DNA of 64,000 nucleotides, taken from contig JAQMWT010000181.1 of the NCBI GenBank assembly GCA_029834535.1, positions 25,756-89,755 of the forward strand, written 5' to 3'. The notes below the pieces were generated by a model. The model worked only from the letters and a program-made list of their open reading frames with translations. It ran no database searches and was not told the origin of the DNA. A program made the position numbers and the translations under genes. This stretch comes from Chrysophaeum taylorii (lineage: Eukaryota > Sar > Pelagophyceae > Pelagomonadales > Pelagomonadaceae). Shown here piece by piece: positions 52,559 to 62,880 of the stretch. How positions within the stretch are numbered: the first letter of the stretch is position 1; each line of letters begins with the position of its first letter.

Positions 52559-54535
52559 TTAGGACTTGGACTTGGTGGAGCTGAGAGTCGACTTGACGCT
52601 TTTGAACAGAGCATTACGAAACACAGGTACGACAGACAGTGTGTTAAGGCTATCTGAGGTGGTGGACATCGTTACTGGTTCGAGAGTATCGGTATCGTCT
52701 TCGTCAGCTTCTGTTGTCAGGTGGTGAACACCAATAGCAGAATGGTGTGGTACCATACGAAACATGAGTGCAAGTAAAGCACTCAGTATGGATGGCACCA
52801 GCGAGTCAAGTTGTAGGGTGTCCAGTTGGTTTTCCAAGAAGTTGGACTCAGCGAACGGATCCGAGAAGATAGAAGAGTCTTCCGATTCACATGCGAAGGG
52901 AATGCTTTGAATACACGAGAGCAACATATCACGCAGATGATGGCGGTGATCGTCCGGGGAGGAATGGTTGGCGGCATATTGGTCATGAGCTGTAAGAGTT
53001 AAGCGAGACAGCAGCTCTGTGATCTTGTACAGTGTTATGAGTAACACGTGTGCATTGGCTGTAGGAGGAAAGAGCCGGTTCTCCAGGGAGGTGATTGAAG
53101 CAATGGCAGCCTGCAGATCTGTGCGCAGAGATAGATTCTCAGCGCTGAGGGTGTTGACCTTGCGGATATGTAGGCGAAGAGTTTCCTGGAGTTGCTCGAC
53201 TTGTTGACTCAAGGCATCGTCATCATCAGGCGAGGCAGAAGGAGCAGGGTGTGTCGATGGCGAAGACATTTCCAGAGTAAGCTCTGATGTGGAGAGTGAG
53301 TAGTTTAACGACGCTTCGGTCAACACATGCTGTGCAAGTAGGGGGTTTTTCGCGTTTAGAAAGTGCAGAAAGTCTTGATGTTCTGCCGGAGTATAAGTGG
53401 GGCCGAACATTACATCCAGGAGTGATGGCGGCTTTGTATCATCTGAGGATGATACGTAGTCGTCAAGATGTTGTGCCCACGATTGGGCAACAGTATTAAT
53501 TACATGGTGGGATTTGGAGGGCTTGAACATAGCCTGGGCTTTGCGAGCCTGCGTTCGAACAAGAGTTACAAGAAAGTTAAGATGCTCAAGGTGCATCTGA
53601 GTAATAAGCCGAAGATCCAGTGCGAATGGCAGTTGAGTGGTGGAATCTGTGGCTGCATCGGGTACCGATAAGATTAAATGAGCAAGTGACGGATATTGCG
53701 TTAGATTGCTAGTCAAAAGAGTATGTAGCTCCTTTGGCAAATGATAGGTGCGTATGATGGTTGCGCGTATATGACCAGCTGAGCACGCATCACAGGAGGA
53801 TTGGAAGGAAGTAGCATTGCGGGCACATACAGTAGGTTGTATAGGCACCTGATCGGTGTTGTGACAAGCGCAGCAAATGTTCATGGTAATAGTCGAGATG
53901 GGGATGTGACCATTCTTCTTATGGTCGTCCGTGTTGAGGTGACTCAGCACTTCAGTGGGGAGTTCACGAGGTGCTTGTGACTTCGAACTGTATGTGGTAG
54001 AGGTAAGGAAGGTAGGTTGTCCCAAATTGTTGAGGCATTGCGTACAGTAGGATGACAAAATGAAACGTTCACGTTTGGGGCCTCTGTAGCAGCCAATAGA
54101 AGCAATAGCAGGAGCAGCTTCCCAATATATAGTAATGGGTAGGCGCATGGATATGAATGTTGTTAGTTCCACAAACAGTGAAAGATCAGTAGACTGATAG
54201 ACTGAGTTGAATGCCGTAGAGATTTCCGCTCGCATAAAAGAAGAGAGAAAGGGGGTGGCAGGGACACGGAAGTTCTCAGAGAGAGAGATTCCTCGTTCAA
54301 ACAGGGGAAAATCCATGTTGAGGCCATCCTGGAGTGTTAGGGATTGATGTAAGATATGTTCAGCTGGTGTCGGTGCGACAGCAGCAGCCTGGGAGGTAGC
54401 AGGAGTAACAGTGGTCATGGGTTGTCGCTTTTGCGACGACTTGGGAGAAGGCTCGGCCGTGGAAAGCGAGCGTGGAATTGTCCTTCGAACGACTGGAGAG
54501 ATGCCGCGGCCACGGGAGTGCCAAGAAAAAGACAT
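52559..54535 (-). CDS. 3' ORF of E9: Zn-ribbon-like, coiled-coil protein of unknown function
   Basis: An intact 658-residue frame starts at ATG 54535 (a GTG three codons earlier is in frame). Layout: RGRG near residue 9 and a basic Ser/Thr/Pro-rich start; a domain with C164-x2-C167, C221-x2-C224, C237 and C248-x2-C251, which could bind zinc; a mostly helical part; TEASLNY (53300-53320), which would split the protein; a heptad coil (QQVEQLQETLRLHIRKVNTL, then LSAENLSLRTDLQAAI); and a Ser/Thr-rich tail. No signal peptide or membrane segment is seen, so it is not envelope-like. Since the gag lacks a zinc knuckle, this protein could supply nucleic-acid binding in the particle; that is conjecture. 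Confidence 0.72.
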   Translation of the reverse strand: MSFSWHSRGRGISPVVRRTIPRSLSTAEPSPKSSQKRQPMTTVTPATSQAAAVAPTPAEHILHQSLTLQDGLNMDFPLFERGISLSENFRVPATPFLSSFMRAEISTAFNSVYQSTDLSLFVELTTFISMRLPITIYWEAAPAIASIGCYRGPKRERFILSSYCTQCLNNLGQPTFLTSTTYSSKSQAPRELPTEVLSHLNTDDHKKNGHIPISTITMNICCACHNTDQVPIQPTVCARNATSFQSSCDACSAGHIRATIIRTYHLPKELHTLLTSNLTQYPSLAHLILSVPDAATDSTTQLPFALDLRLITQMHLEHLNFLVTLVRTQARKAQAMFKPSKSHHVINTVAQSWAQHLDDYVSSSDDTKPPSLLDVMFGPTYTPAEHQDFLHFLNAKNPLLAQHVLTEASLNYSLSTSELTLEMSSPSTHPAPSASPDDDDALSQQVEQLQETLRLHIRKVNTLSAENLSLRTDLQAAIASITSLENRLFPPTANAHVLLITLYKITELLSRLTLTAHDQYAANHSSPDDHRHHLRDMLLSCIQSIPFACESEDSSIFSDPFAESNFLENQLDTLQLDSLVPSILSALLALMFRMVPHHSAIGVHHLTTEADEDDTDTLEPVTMSTTSDSLNTLSVVPVFRNALFKSVKSTLSSTKSKS

Positions 54536-54595
54536 GAGCGACACTCACACGCGCACAACAAATTGTGGCAAAAGAAGGTAGGCCAGGGCTAGGGG

Positions 54596-54637
54596 ATAGT
54601 TTAACGACGTTGCAGTCACTAGGATTAGGCATCTTCA
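54596..54637 (-). other. Pol stop, in-frame SLNY site and lead into the 3' ORF (E9)
   Basis: RH ends PLHY-TGA (54635). The same frame then reads R-C-L-I-L-V-T-A-T-S-L-N-Y-P and stays open for 30 codons to a second TGA, three codons before the 3' ORF ATG, again in the same frame. This fits an arrangement in which pol and 3' ORF were once, or sometimes are, one polyprotein. Confidence 0.55.
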
Positions 54638-56395
54638 ATAATGTAAAGGCTTGTCGTCAGAGGCATGATGCATACCGAGTAGAGAACAAAAAGTGGAGAA
54701 TTCAGCAGCAAGTGGCATTGTAAAACCATCCGCCGCATTTAGCTTGCCGAGAACATGATGGACTCGTATTTTCTGTAGCGAGATGTACTCACGGATCTTA
54801 AACCATCTGGTCGACAGTGCCTTGGATCGAGAAGACCCATCTGGGTTATTAGAGGTGTGAACAGCGGCGGCATTGTCAGACAAGAGAGGTTGGCTTCTGA
54901 TGAAGCGCATATCTTCAGCAATTGGGTTGACATTGTCATCGAAGTCAACAGGATCAGCGGTGTTCTCACCATTAGCCTTGTTGACGTAGGTGGGGTTGAC
55001 GACAAAGGAGAGTTCCAACAGCCGCTTGCGTAGCCAAACAGCTTCATCAGCACAAATACTGAGGGCAATCAACTCAGCTTCGTGAGTTGAGCAGGAGACA
55101 ATCGGTTGAAGTTTGCTTTTCCAACCAATAAGGCAGTTGAAAAGATAGAAGACAAATCCGGTGGTAGATTTCCTATCTTCCTGTGCTAAGGAAGGGGCGT
55201 TGTCAGCGTCGACCATGGCAACTAAGGGATCAAACTGTCCAGTAGATACATCCTGCGGTTGGTAGTCGACCACAGTGGATAGATCAATTCGATTAGCGGA
55301 GACAGTGCGAAGGTGAGCTTCAATAGCATTACCTTTAGGATGGAACCAGAGGCGAAGTGAGCGGTTTTCCGGCTTCTTGAGGTAGCGAAGCAAATGCTCT
55401 AGCATTTGGACGTGAACATACGTAGGTGCATGCATACCACGCGAACATCTGCCCAAGGCTTGCGAGAAGTCAGGTCTGCAGGCCACTTGCATGAACACCA
55501 GCTTGCCAAGGAGGGTGGCAAAGTGCGAATTGATGTACAACTCTGTTTCAGAGCTGGGAGTGCCATCTTTATACTTGAAGGACGATGACTTAGGATATTT
55601 AAGCGGGGTCAGTTGCTGCAAGACAGGGTGATCAGCGAAGAGTTCATCCAGCTTGGCTTGCACATCCAGAGAAATGGAACCGTCAGATGTGCGACACACA
55701 CGCATACCTAGGAGGGTATGGACGGGTTCAAACTGCTCTACAGCATACCGTTTGTGGAGGGCATCCTGTAACTCAGTACGAAGAGGGTCGTCATTGGACA
55801 CAATAACAATGTCGTCTACAGACAGACTGCATACGACGAACTTAGCATGTGCGGATACTCGAGCATATAGGCAAGAGTCCGAATGCAGGCGTTTGTAGCC
55901 AAGGCTACGGAAGAAGCCGTCTATCTCTTTGTTCCAAAGAGATGGTGATTGCCGATGTCCATAAAGTGACTTCGGCAGTTTCGGTAGACGTCGGCCCTTG
56001 TACTTAGCGTCATCGGGGTCGATAAGCTTGATGCCGTCTGGTAACTGAACATAGACGTTGGCATCAATGTCAGACTGAACGAAGGCGTTCGGGACGTCTG
56101 CATGGTAGACAGGCAATTGCTTGTATGCTGCAATAGCTAGTAGTACCCGGATTGCGGTCATTGTGGCCATGGGGCTGAAGGTGCCAAAGAAATCGGCGCC
56201 AAGAGATGCTAGGAAGCCACGTAGCACGAGGCGAGCCTTGTGCTTGACGTATTTGCCTGCAGAGTCTGTTTTAATCTTCAGCACCATCCTGCTGTCAATA
56301 GGACGAGAGACACCGTCGGGTAAGGAAAGTTTGAAGCAGCCAAAGCGGATAATGTCGTGGAGTTCCTTGGCGATGGCCTTGAGGTAGGCGTGCCT
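54635..56395 (-). CDS. Reverse transcriptase - RNase H of E9
   Basis: One frame covers RT and RH without a stop (550 codons from MVLKIKTDSAGKY at 56287; the frame is open back to about 56395). Active-site residues: ADVPNAFVQSD, SLSVDDIVIV (about 55805) and, for RH, MVDADNAPSLAQED (55205), STHEAELIAL (55075) and LSDNAAAVH (54880). KIRVHHVLGKLNAADGF lies near the end. Small changes from E7 (LPKSLYGHRQS for LLKSLYGLRQS) may impair it. This is the most complete RT-RH in the window. Confidence 0.85.
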   Translation of the reverse strand, partial: RHAYLKAIAKELHDIIRFGCFKLSLPDGVSRPIDSRMVLKIKTDSAGKYVKHKARLVLRGFLASLGADFFGTFSPMATMTAIRVLLAIAAYKQLPVYHADVPNAFVQSDIDANVYVQLPDGIKLIDPDDAKYKGRRLPKLPKSLYGHRQSPSLWNKEIDGFFRSLGYKRLHSDSCLYARVSAHAKFVVCSLSVDDIVIVSNDDPLRTELQDALHKRYAVEQFEPVHTLLGMRVCRTSDGSISLDVQAKLDELFADHPVLQQLTPLKYPKSSSFKYKDGTPSSETELYINSHFATLLGKLVFMQVACRPDFSQALGRCSRGMHAPTYVHVQMLEHLLRYLKKPENRSLRLWFHPKGNAIEAHLRTVSANRIDLSTVVDYQPQDVSTGQFDPLVAMVDADNAPSLAQEDRKSTTGFVFYLFNCLIGWKSKLQPIVSCSTHEAELIALSICADEAVWLRKRLLELSFVVNPTYVNKANGENTADPVDFDDNVNPIAEDMRFIRSQPLLSDNAAAVHTSNNPDGSSRSKALSTRWFKIREYISLQKIRVHHVLGKLNAADGFTMPLAAEFSTFCSLLGMHHASDDKPLHY

Positions 56396-56449
56396 GTTTC
56401 AGGCGACATACCGTGGTGGCACTTGAGTTTATATTCGTAAATGGAAACG

Positions 56450-58426
56450 TCCGCTTCTTGACCTTATATTCGTCAGGACCAACAGTGGCGGTGAATTATA
56501 GTTTAGCGACGTTGCGGTCGAGGCAGTGTGCGCAACTTCGGGATAAGCGGAAACAGCGTCAGTAGGAGTAGGAGAGGCAGATTCCAGTTGAATATGGATA
56601 GTAGGGTCGGTGTAAGTAAGACTGGGTGATCAACTCTGTAGAGACCAGAAGGTATTCCTCTAAGTCAGCCAGAGATGCAGAAGTAGCGCCAAACTCGGAG
56701 GAGTTGTGATCAATAAACTGGTCGGCGCCAGGTACGTAAGTGCATATTGTAAGGAAGAAGTGCCAAAGGCAGCAGCGTGTTCAGTGAACGCAGATAAAAG
56801 GGGCTGAGGAATGGGGCACGTAGGTGAACCATCAGCAGTTAAAAAGGTTGCAGCTGGGATGCTGGATGCGCACTTGGCGTGGGCGAAGTAACCATCGACG
56901 TGCGGGTAGCGGGCAAGTAAGTCAGTGCGCAACGGGAGAAGAAGACGAGCTAACAACGCATGTTCCCCCCTCTGAGCAGAGAGCAGACCAGAGGATACCA
57001 CCATTGAGAAGAAGGGCGGAGAGCGCGGGAGACTTGAACGTAAGAAAGTGGTGGCGAAGATCCCAGCGGAAATCGGCGAGTTTGCCACCAGCGGCTTTGT
57101 AAGCACCAATAGTAGACGCTTGCAGCCGGGCTTGGATATTTTTCATAGAAGTTGCCTTGCGGGTGTTGGGCTGTTTGAACCTGGGACAAGAATGAGGTCA
57201 TCTTGTGCAAAAGGTCTTTGTAAGAAGGAAGCAAGGGCGGCGGTGACATAGAGCCAGAATCGTCGGCGAGAGCGTCAGAAGAGGGAAGAAGCAGGAGCAG
57301 GGACGAAGAAGGAGCTGAAGGTGGTGGGGAGTGCCCCCTCTGAGGATGAGGGGTCCGTGTCCCCCTCTGAATGACATGGTCTTGGATAGCGGCGTGGGGT
57401 GTGAGCGAGAAAGGCGCGGGAGGAGCGTGAGGCGGAGGAGCAAGTTCAGGATCAGGAGTAGGATGCTGCAGCACGTAGAGGAATTGCAGCTTGGACGAAA
57501 CACGAATTTGTCCGTTTTCAGGGTTGAGGACGACGTCAGCGAGATGGTCGACGCGTGGGGAGACGAGCGGGTTTTGCGCGTTGGCGCAACAGAGATATAA
57601 GTATCTGCGGCGGCACGGTTCCCACTTGTGGTGTTCATGGGGCTCCAATAGGAGGTAACATTCAGCGCCAAAAATCTTGAGCATGTCGTGTTGGGGAGTG
57701 CTGAGTTGGTTGTAGAGTAGCTGTTGCGGACTCAGAATAGCATGATGAATGCGCTCGAGCGTGGCGTTCGGGAGAAGGTTATAGGTAGCTTTGAACGGTG
57801 TGTATCACCGCCCATGGGAACATGATGGCTGGTTCCACGATCTTGGCGCCACGATAGTGAGCATTAAGGAGAGAACGAAGGCGAGTTGAGGAGGCGGAGG
57901 CGATGAAACCGATGGCAGACTCAACTTCAAAGTTAAAGTGGTGCATGTACGGCGGGAAGGCGATGAGTTGAATGCCCTTATCGACGCGGTACGGGGAGGT
58001 AATGTGCTGGCTAAAGTAAGGCTTGAGTGCATCGGAGTAGAGGGTGCGCATGTGCACATTGAGTTGTGTACGACAGAAGTCATACACAAAATCCAGAGCT
58101 TGAGTGAACTCCGTGGCGTTGGTGGTGCGTGTAAAGTACACCAAGAGAAATTTCGAAATGAGTTCCTTGAAGACGATGATATGTGTGAAGCCTCCCCATT
58201 CGGATGGGATGGTCACATAGCCGCCGTCGCACGCCCAGACTTCACCGGCTTTGTGGGTTTGCTCAAAAGAGGGCTTGGTCGCATTGAAATGCTTGTGCGG
58301 GTGGCGCTTGTTGTGTGCGATGCAGTCGGTGCATAAGTCGCGATATGGTATGTCAGAAGCAGAGAATCCAGGGCGAGCAAGTACGTTGGGGGCCTTGGCA
58401 GCGACGTTGTCGGGGCAGTGATGCAC
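56450..58426 (-). pseudogene. Integrase and linker of E9
   Basis: The frame 58426-57779 holds the zinc region (HHCPDN, CTDCIAHNK) and the core with CDGGYVTIPSEWGGF, LYSDALKPYFSQ and NFEVESAIGF. A 4-base insertion near 57784 shifts the frame, which goes on at 57684-56950 with the C-terminal part and the Pro-rich linker containing the paired purine runs (57340-57370). Further indels follow to 56450; TATSLNY lies at 56498-56518. Confidence 0.75.
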
Positions 58427-58554
58427 CCGGTGAAAGCGATTGGCACGTTCTTTGGCATTGAGATATTCGGTGGATCCGTGTGCGAGGGACTTACGAGGAA
58501 TGGGATGAGCGGGAATATGACGTTTGCGCCGAACATCGAACTTGAGTTCGGTGT

Positions 58555-59789
58555 CTAAGGCAGGGGGGGCGGTGCGTCGTCATCCTGGTGCGCAGCAGGG
58601 TCACTTGGAGGTGCATCCTCATCATCACGAGTAGCGAGAGTATCTTCGTAGGACGAAGATATATAGTTTAACGACATTTCGGTCAAGCAGTTGCTGGAAA
58701 TAGACATCATAAAAGATTGTGCCAAAGACAAGGTATCTGTGCTGCACGTGGTGGAAGCTTGGTCAACGGTCATGAAATTGGATACATAGGATTTCTTCGT
58801 CATGGCAGCAGTATGTTGGAAGGTAGGGTCCAACATAAGGGATTTAATATCGGCGACGATGAGCGAAAGGTGCTTGTACAGAGTGCTGTACGTACCGGCA
58901 GGCAGAGCATTGCTGAGCATGTCACAGCAAAGGTCATGGCGTAGAGACAAGAGGAAAGATTCCTGTTGTTTGGTGTGGTTGTTAGCACGAATCAACTCCG
59001 GTCGAGTGGTAGCGTAATTCCCGTTGCGAGGGTCGAGTAAAATAATATTGGCATACCCTCGGACGGTGGCAATGGAGCAAGCATTGAGTGGATTTTAGAG
59101 CCGAGTTTGCGGTCACTTCCACGAAGGTACCCTATATAGCGACTATGAGATAAGTGGTGATCTTCCAGAGCAAAAAGAGAATCCTTGTAATCGAAAGATT
59201 GTCGGTGGCCTTGTAGGTAAGGCAGCCAGGCATCACAAGAGCGCATCTGGACACGAGTTTTGTATGGCGGTGCCATAGGTGGTAGCGGAGCCAACTTGGG
59301 GAAGGGCTTGACTATCCACAAGTAACCCATAAACGGCTCCAAATATATGGACCTGTCCCGGTCGCGGGGATGTCGGAAGCAGTGAACGTATACGTGCCTC
59401 AAAGGCGTCGATGGGGGTCTTTTGGTTGGTGATGGCGTTCTCTATGGTGAGGTTGCCGTCGGAATGGTGGCCACCAGTTAAGAAGTAGGAGTGTGTGTGT
59501 TGATTAGGTTGTAAGTAATAACCTGTGTGACGGTTGGTTAGTTTCGAAAACGGTTATGTAATAGGACACAGGAGTGGGTGAGTTAGTATGTAAGCTTGCG
59601 AACACGTTATAGAGGACTGTAAAAATCTTGACGTTTATAGGATGTGTTGCATTGGGTAATGAATGGCTCCATAGAGGAGCGTTTAAAGCACAACTGATGG
59701 TAAGTACACTCGGGTTGAACAGAGTGAGTACGTTGCTCGTGAGCCGTGAGGGAAGGCGAAGTATAAACATATTGAGGGATTAAGGTCAG
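58555..59789 (-). pseudogene. C-terminal part of the C5-MTase-like domain of E9
   Basis: It is equivalent to residues about 185-590 of the E7 ORF and broken by many one-base indels. Motif X (LSNALPAGTYSTLYKHL, about 58890) and the TEMSLNY site (58663-58683) are intact. Motifs I-VIII are missing because the copy stops at the head-to-head junction. Confidence 0.65.
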
Positions 59790-59799
59790 CACAGGTTCT

Positions 59800-60796
59800 G
59801 CTCAGCTTACTATGGCTGACCTTGAATCCTATCCAATATCGTTACACTTCGCCTTCACTCACAATAGGCTCAAGAGCAACTACTCACTTTGTTTCAACCC
59901 CGAGTGTACTTACCACATTGTGCTTTAAACGCTCCTTATGGAGCCATTCATCTACCAATGAAACACATCCTAATAATAAATAAATAAATAGTATTAATAC
60001 ACGTCCAAGATTTTACAATCCTCATAACGTGTTCGCAAGCTTACATAACTAACTCACCCACTCTGTGTCCTATTACATAACGTTTTCGTAAAACTAACCA
60101 ACCGTCACACAGGTTATTACTTACAACCTCATCAACATCACAACCCCACTTCTTACTGGTGGCCACCATTCCGACGGCAACCTCACCATAGAAGAACACC
60201 AACAACAAAAGACCCCCATTGACGCCTTTGGAAGCACGTAATACGTTCACTGCTTCCGACATCCCCGCGAACGGGACAGGGTCCATATATATGGAGCCGT
60301 TTATGGGTTACTTGAGGATAGTCCAAGCCTTCCCCCAAGTTGGCTCCGCTTACATCATGGCACCGCCATACAAAACCCTCTGATCGTCCGCCATCTGTCC
60401 TCTCCTTCCGTGTGATGCCTGGCTGCCTTACCTACAAGGCCACCGACAAACTCTTTTTTCGACTACAAGGATTCTCTTTTTGCTCTGGAAGATCACCACT
60501 TATCTCATAGTCGCTATATAGGGTACCTTCGTGGAAGTGACCGCAAACTCGGCTCTAAAATCCACTCCATGCTTGCTCCATTGACACCGTCCGAGGGTAT
60601 GCCAATATTATTTTACTCGACCCTCGCAACGGGAAATTTTCCAACATACTGCTGCCGTGACGAAGAATCCTATGTATCCAATTTCATGACCGTTGACCAA
60701 GCTTCCACCACGTGCAGCACAGATACCTTGTCTTTGGCACAATCTTTTATGATGTCTATTTCCAGCAACTGCTTGACCGAAATGTCGTTAAACTAT
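59800..60796 (+). pseudogene. C-terminal part of the C5-MTase-like domain of E10
   Basis: The blocks IDAFGST, LEDHHLSHSRYIGYLRGSDRK (about 60485-60545) and APLTPSEG are readable in changing frames. The piece from the NGK codons to motif X is deleted (60640: NGNFPTYCC). The TEMSLNY site at 60776-60796 is intact. Confidence 0.6.
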
Positions 60797-61029
60797 ATAT
60801 CTTCGTCCTACGAAGATACTCCTACTCGTGATGAGGAGGATGCACCTCCCGCTCATTCCCATCTCCTCGTAAGTCCTCGCACACGGATCCACCGAATCAT
60901 CTCAATGCCAAAGAACGTGCTAATCGCTTTCACCGGGTGCATCACTGCCCCGACAACGTCGCCGCCAAGGCCCCCAACGTACTTGCTCGCCCTGGATACT
61001 TCTGCTTGACATACCATATCGCGACTATG

Positions 61030-62880
61030 CACCGACTGCACCGCACACAACAAGCGCCACCCGCACAAGCATTTCAATGCGACCAAGCCTCCTTTTGAGC
61101 AAACCCACAAAGCCGGTGAAGTCTGGGCGTGCGACGGCGGCTATGTGACCATCCCATCCGAATGGGTGGAGGCTCACACATATCATCGTCTTCTTCAAGG
61201 AAGCTCATTTCGAAATTTCTTTGGTGTACTTTACACGCACCACCAACGCCACGGAGTTCACTCAAGCTCTGATTTTGTGTATGACTTCCCTCTGTCGTCG
61301 TACACAACTCAATGTGCACATGCGCACCCTCTACTCGATGCATTCAAGCCCTACTTTAGCCAGCACATTACCTCCCCGTACCGCGTCGATAAGGGCATTC
61401 AACTCATTGCCTTTCCCGCCGTACATGCACCACTTTAACTTTGAAGTTGAGTCTGCCATCGGTTTCATCGCCTCCGCCTCCGCCGCCTCTCAACTCGCCT
61501 TCGTTCTCTCCTAATGCTCATATCGTGGCGCCAAGATCGTGGAACCAGCATCATTGTTCCCATGGGTGATACACACCGTTCAAAGCTATAACCTTCTCTC
61601 GAACGCCACGCTCGAGCGCATTCATCATGCTATTCTGAGTCCGCAACAGCTACTCTACAACCAACTCAGCACTCCCCAACACGACATGCTCAAGATTTTT
61701 GGCGCTGAATGTTACCTCCTATTATTGGAGCCCATGAAACCACAAGTGGGAAACCGTGCCGCCGCAAATATTGTATCTCTGTTGCGCCAACGCGCAAAAC
61801 CCGCTCGTCTCCCCACGCGTCGACCATCTCGCTGACGTCGTCCTCAACCCTGAAAACGGGCAAATTCGTGTATCGTCCAAGCTGCAATCCTCCTCTACAT
61901 GCTGCAGCATCCTACTCCTGATCCTGAACTTGCTCCTCCGCCTCACGCTTCCCCCGCGCCTTTCTCGCTCACACCCCACGCCGCTATCCAAGGCCAGTCA
62001 TTCAGAGGGGGACACGGACTCATCCTCAGAGGGGCACTCCCCACCTCCTTCAGCTCCTCCTTCTTCGTCCCATACCTGCCTCTTCTCCCTCTTCTGACGC
62101 TTCGCCGACGAATCTGGCTCTATGTCACCGCCGCCCTTGCTCCTTCTTACAAAGACCTTTTTTGCACAAGATGACCTCATTCTTGTCCCAGGTTCCAAAC
62201 AACCTAACACCCGCAAGGCAACTTCTATGAAAAATATCCAAGCCCGGCTGCAAGCGTCTACTATTGGTGCTTACAAAGCCGCTGGTGGCAAACTCGCCGA
62301 TTTCCGCTGGGATCTTCGCCACCACTTTCTTACGTTCAAGTCTCCCGCCCTCTCCGCCCTTCATCTCAATGGTGGTATCCTCTGGTCTGCTATCTGCTCA
62401 GAGGGGAACATGCGTTGTTAGCTCGTCGTCTTCTTCTCCGTTGCGCACTGACTTTACTTGCCCGCTACCCGCACGTCGATGGTTACTTCGCCCACGCCAA
62501 GTGCGCATCCAGCATCCCAGCTGCAACCTTTTTAACTGCTGATGGTTCACCTACGTGCCCCATTCCTCAGCCCTTTTATCTGCGTTCACTGACACACGCT
62601 GCGGCCTTGGCACTCTTCTTACAATATGCACTTACGTACCTGGCGCCGACCAGCTTTATTGATCACAACTCCTCCGAGTTTGGCGTACTTCTGCATCTCT
62701 GGCTGACTTGAGGAATACCTCTGGTCTCTACAGAGTTTATCACCCAGGTCTTACACACCGACCCTACTCTCCATATTCAACTGGAATCTGCCCCTACTAC
62801 TCCTACTGACGCTGTTTCTGCTTATCCGAAGTTGCGCACACTGCCTCGACCGCAACGTCGCTAACTATAAATTCCACCAG
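61030..62880 (+). pseudogene. Integrase and linker of E10
   Basis: CDGGYVTIPSEW (about 61130), the second Asp region (61335, with a base lost just before it) and NFEVESAIGF (61440) are present, split over at least six frames. The linker (62122-62421) is readable with TIGAYKAAGGKLADFRWDL. Purine runs lie at about 62005, 62030 and 62400. Confidence 0.65.

Larger units (their letters stand above)
52086..59789 (-). mobile_element. E9: Copia-type element, lineage A, 5'-truncated
   Basis: Read on the minus strand: end of MTase (from 59789), IN, linker, RT, RH, 3' ORF, LTR. It is close to E7 in sequence but best preserved in its 3' half. At 59789 it meets E10 head to head inside the same stretch of MTase-coding DNA. 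Confidence 0.85.

Noticed and set aside
52559-54535. Envelope-like gene after pol
   Set aside because: No signal peptide, membrane span or fusion-like segment; the cysteine pattern and coil suggest a soluble nucleic-acid or protein-binding factor.
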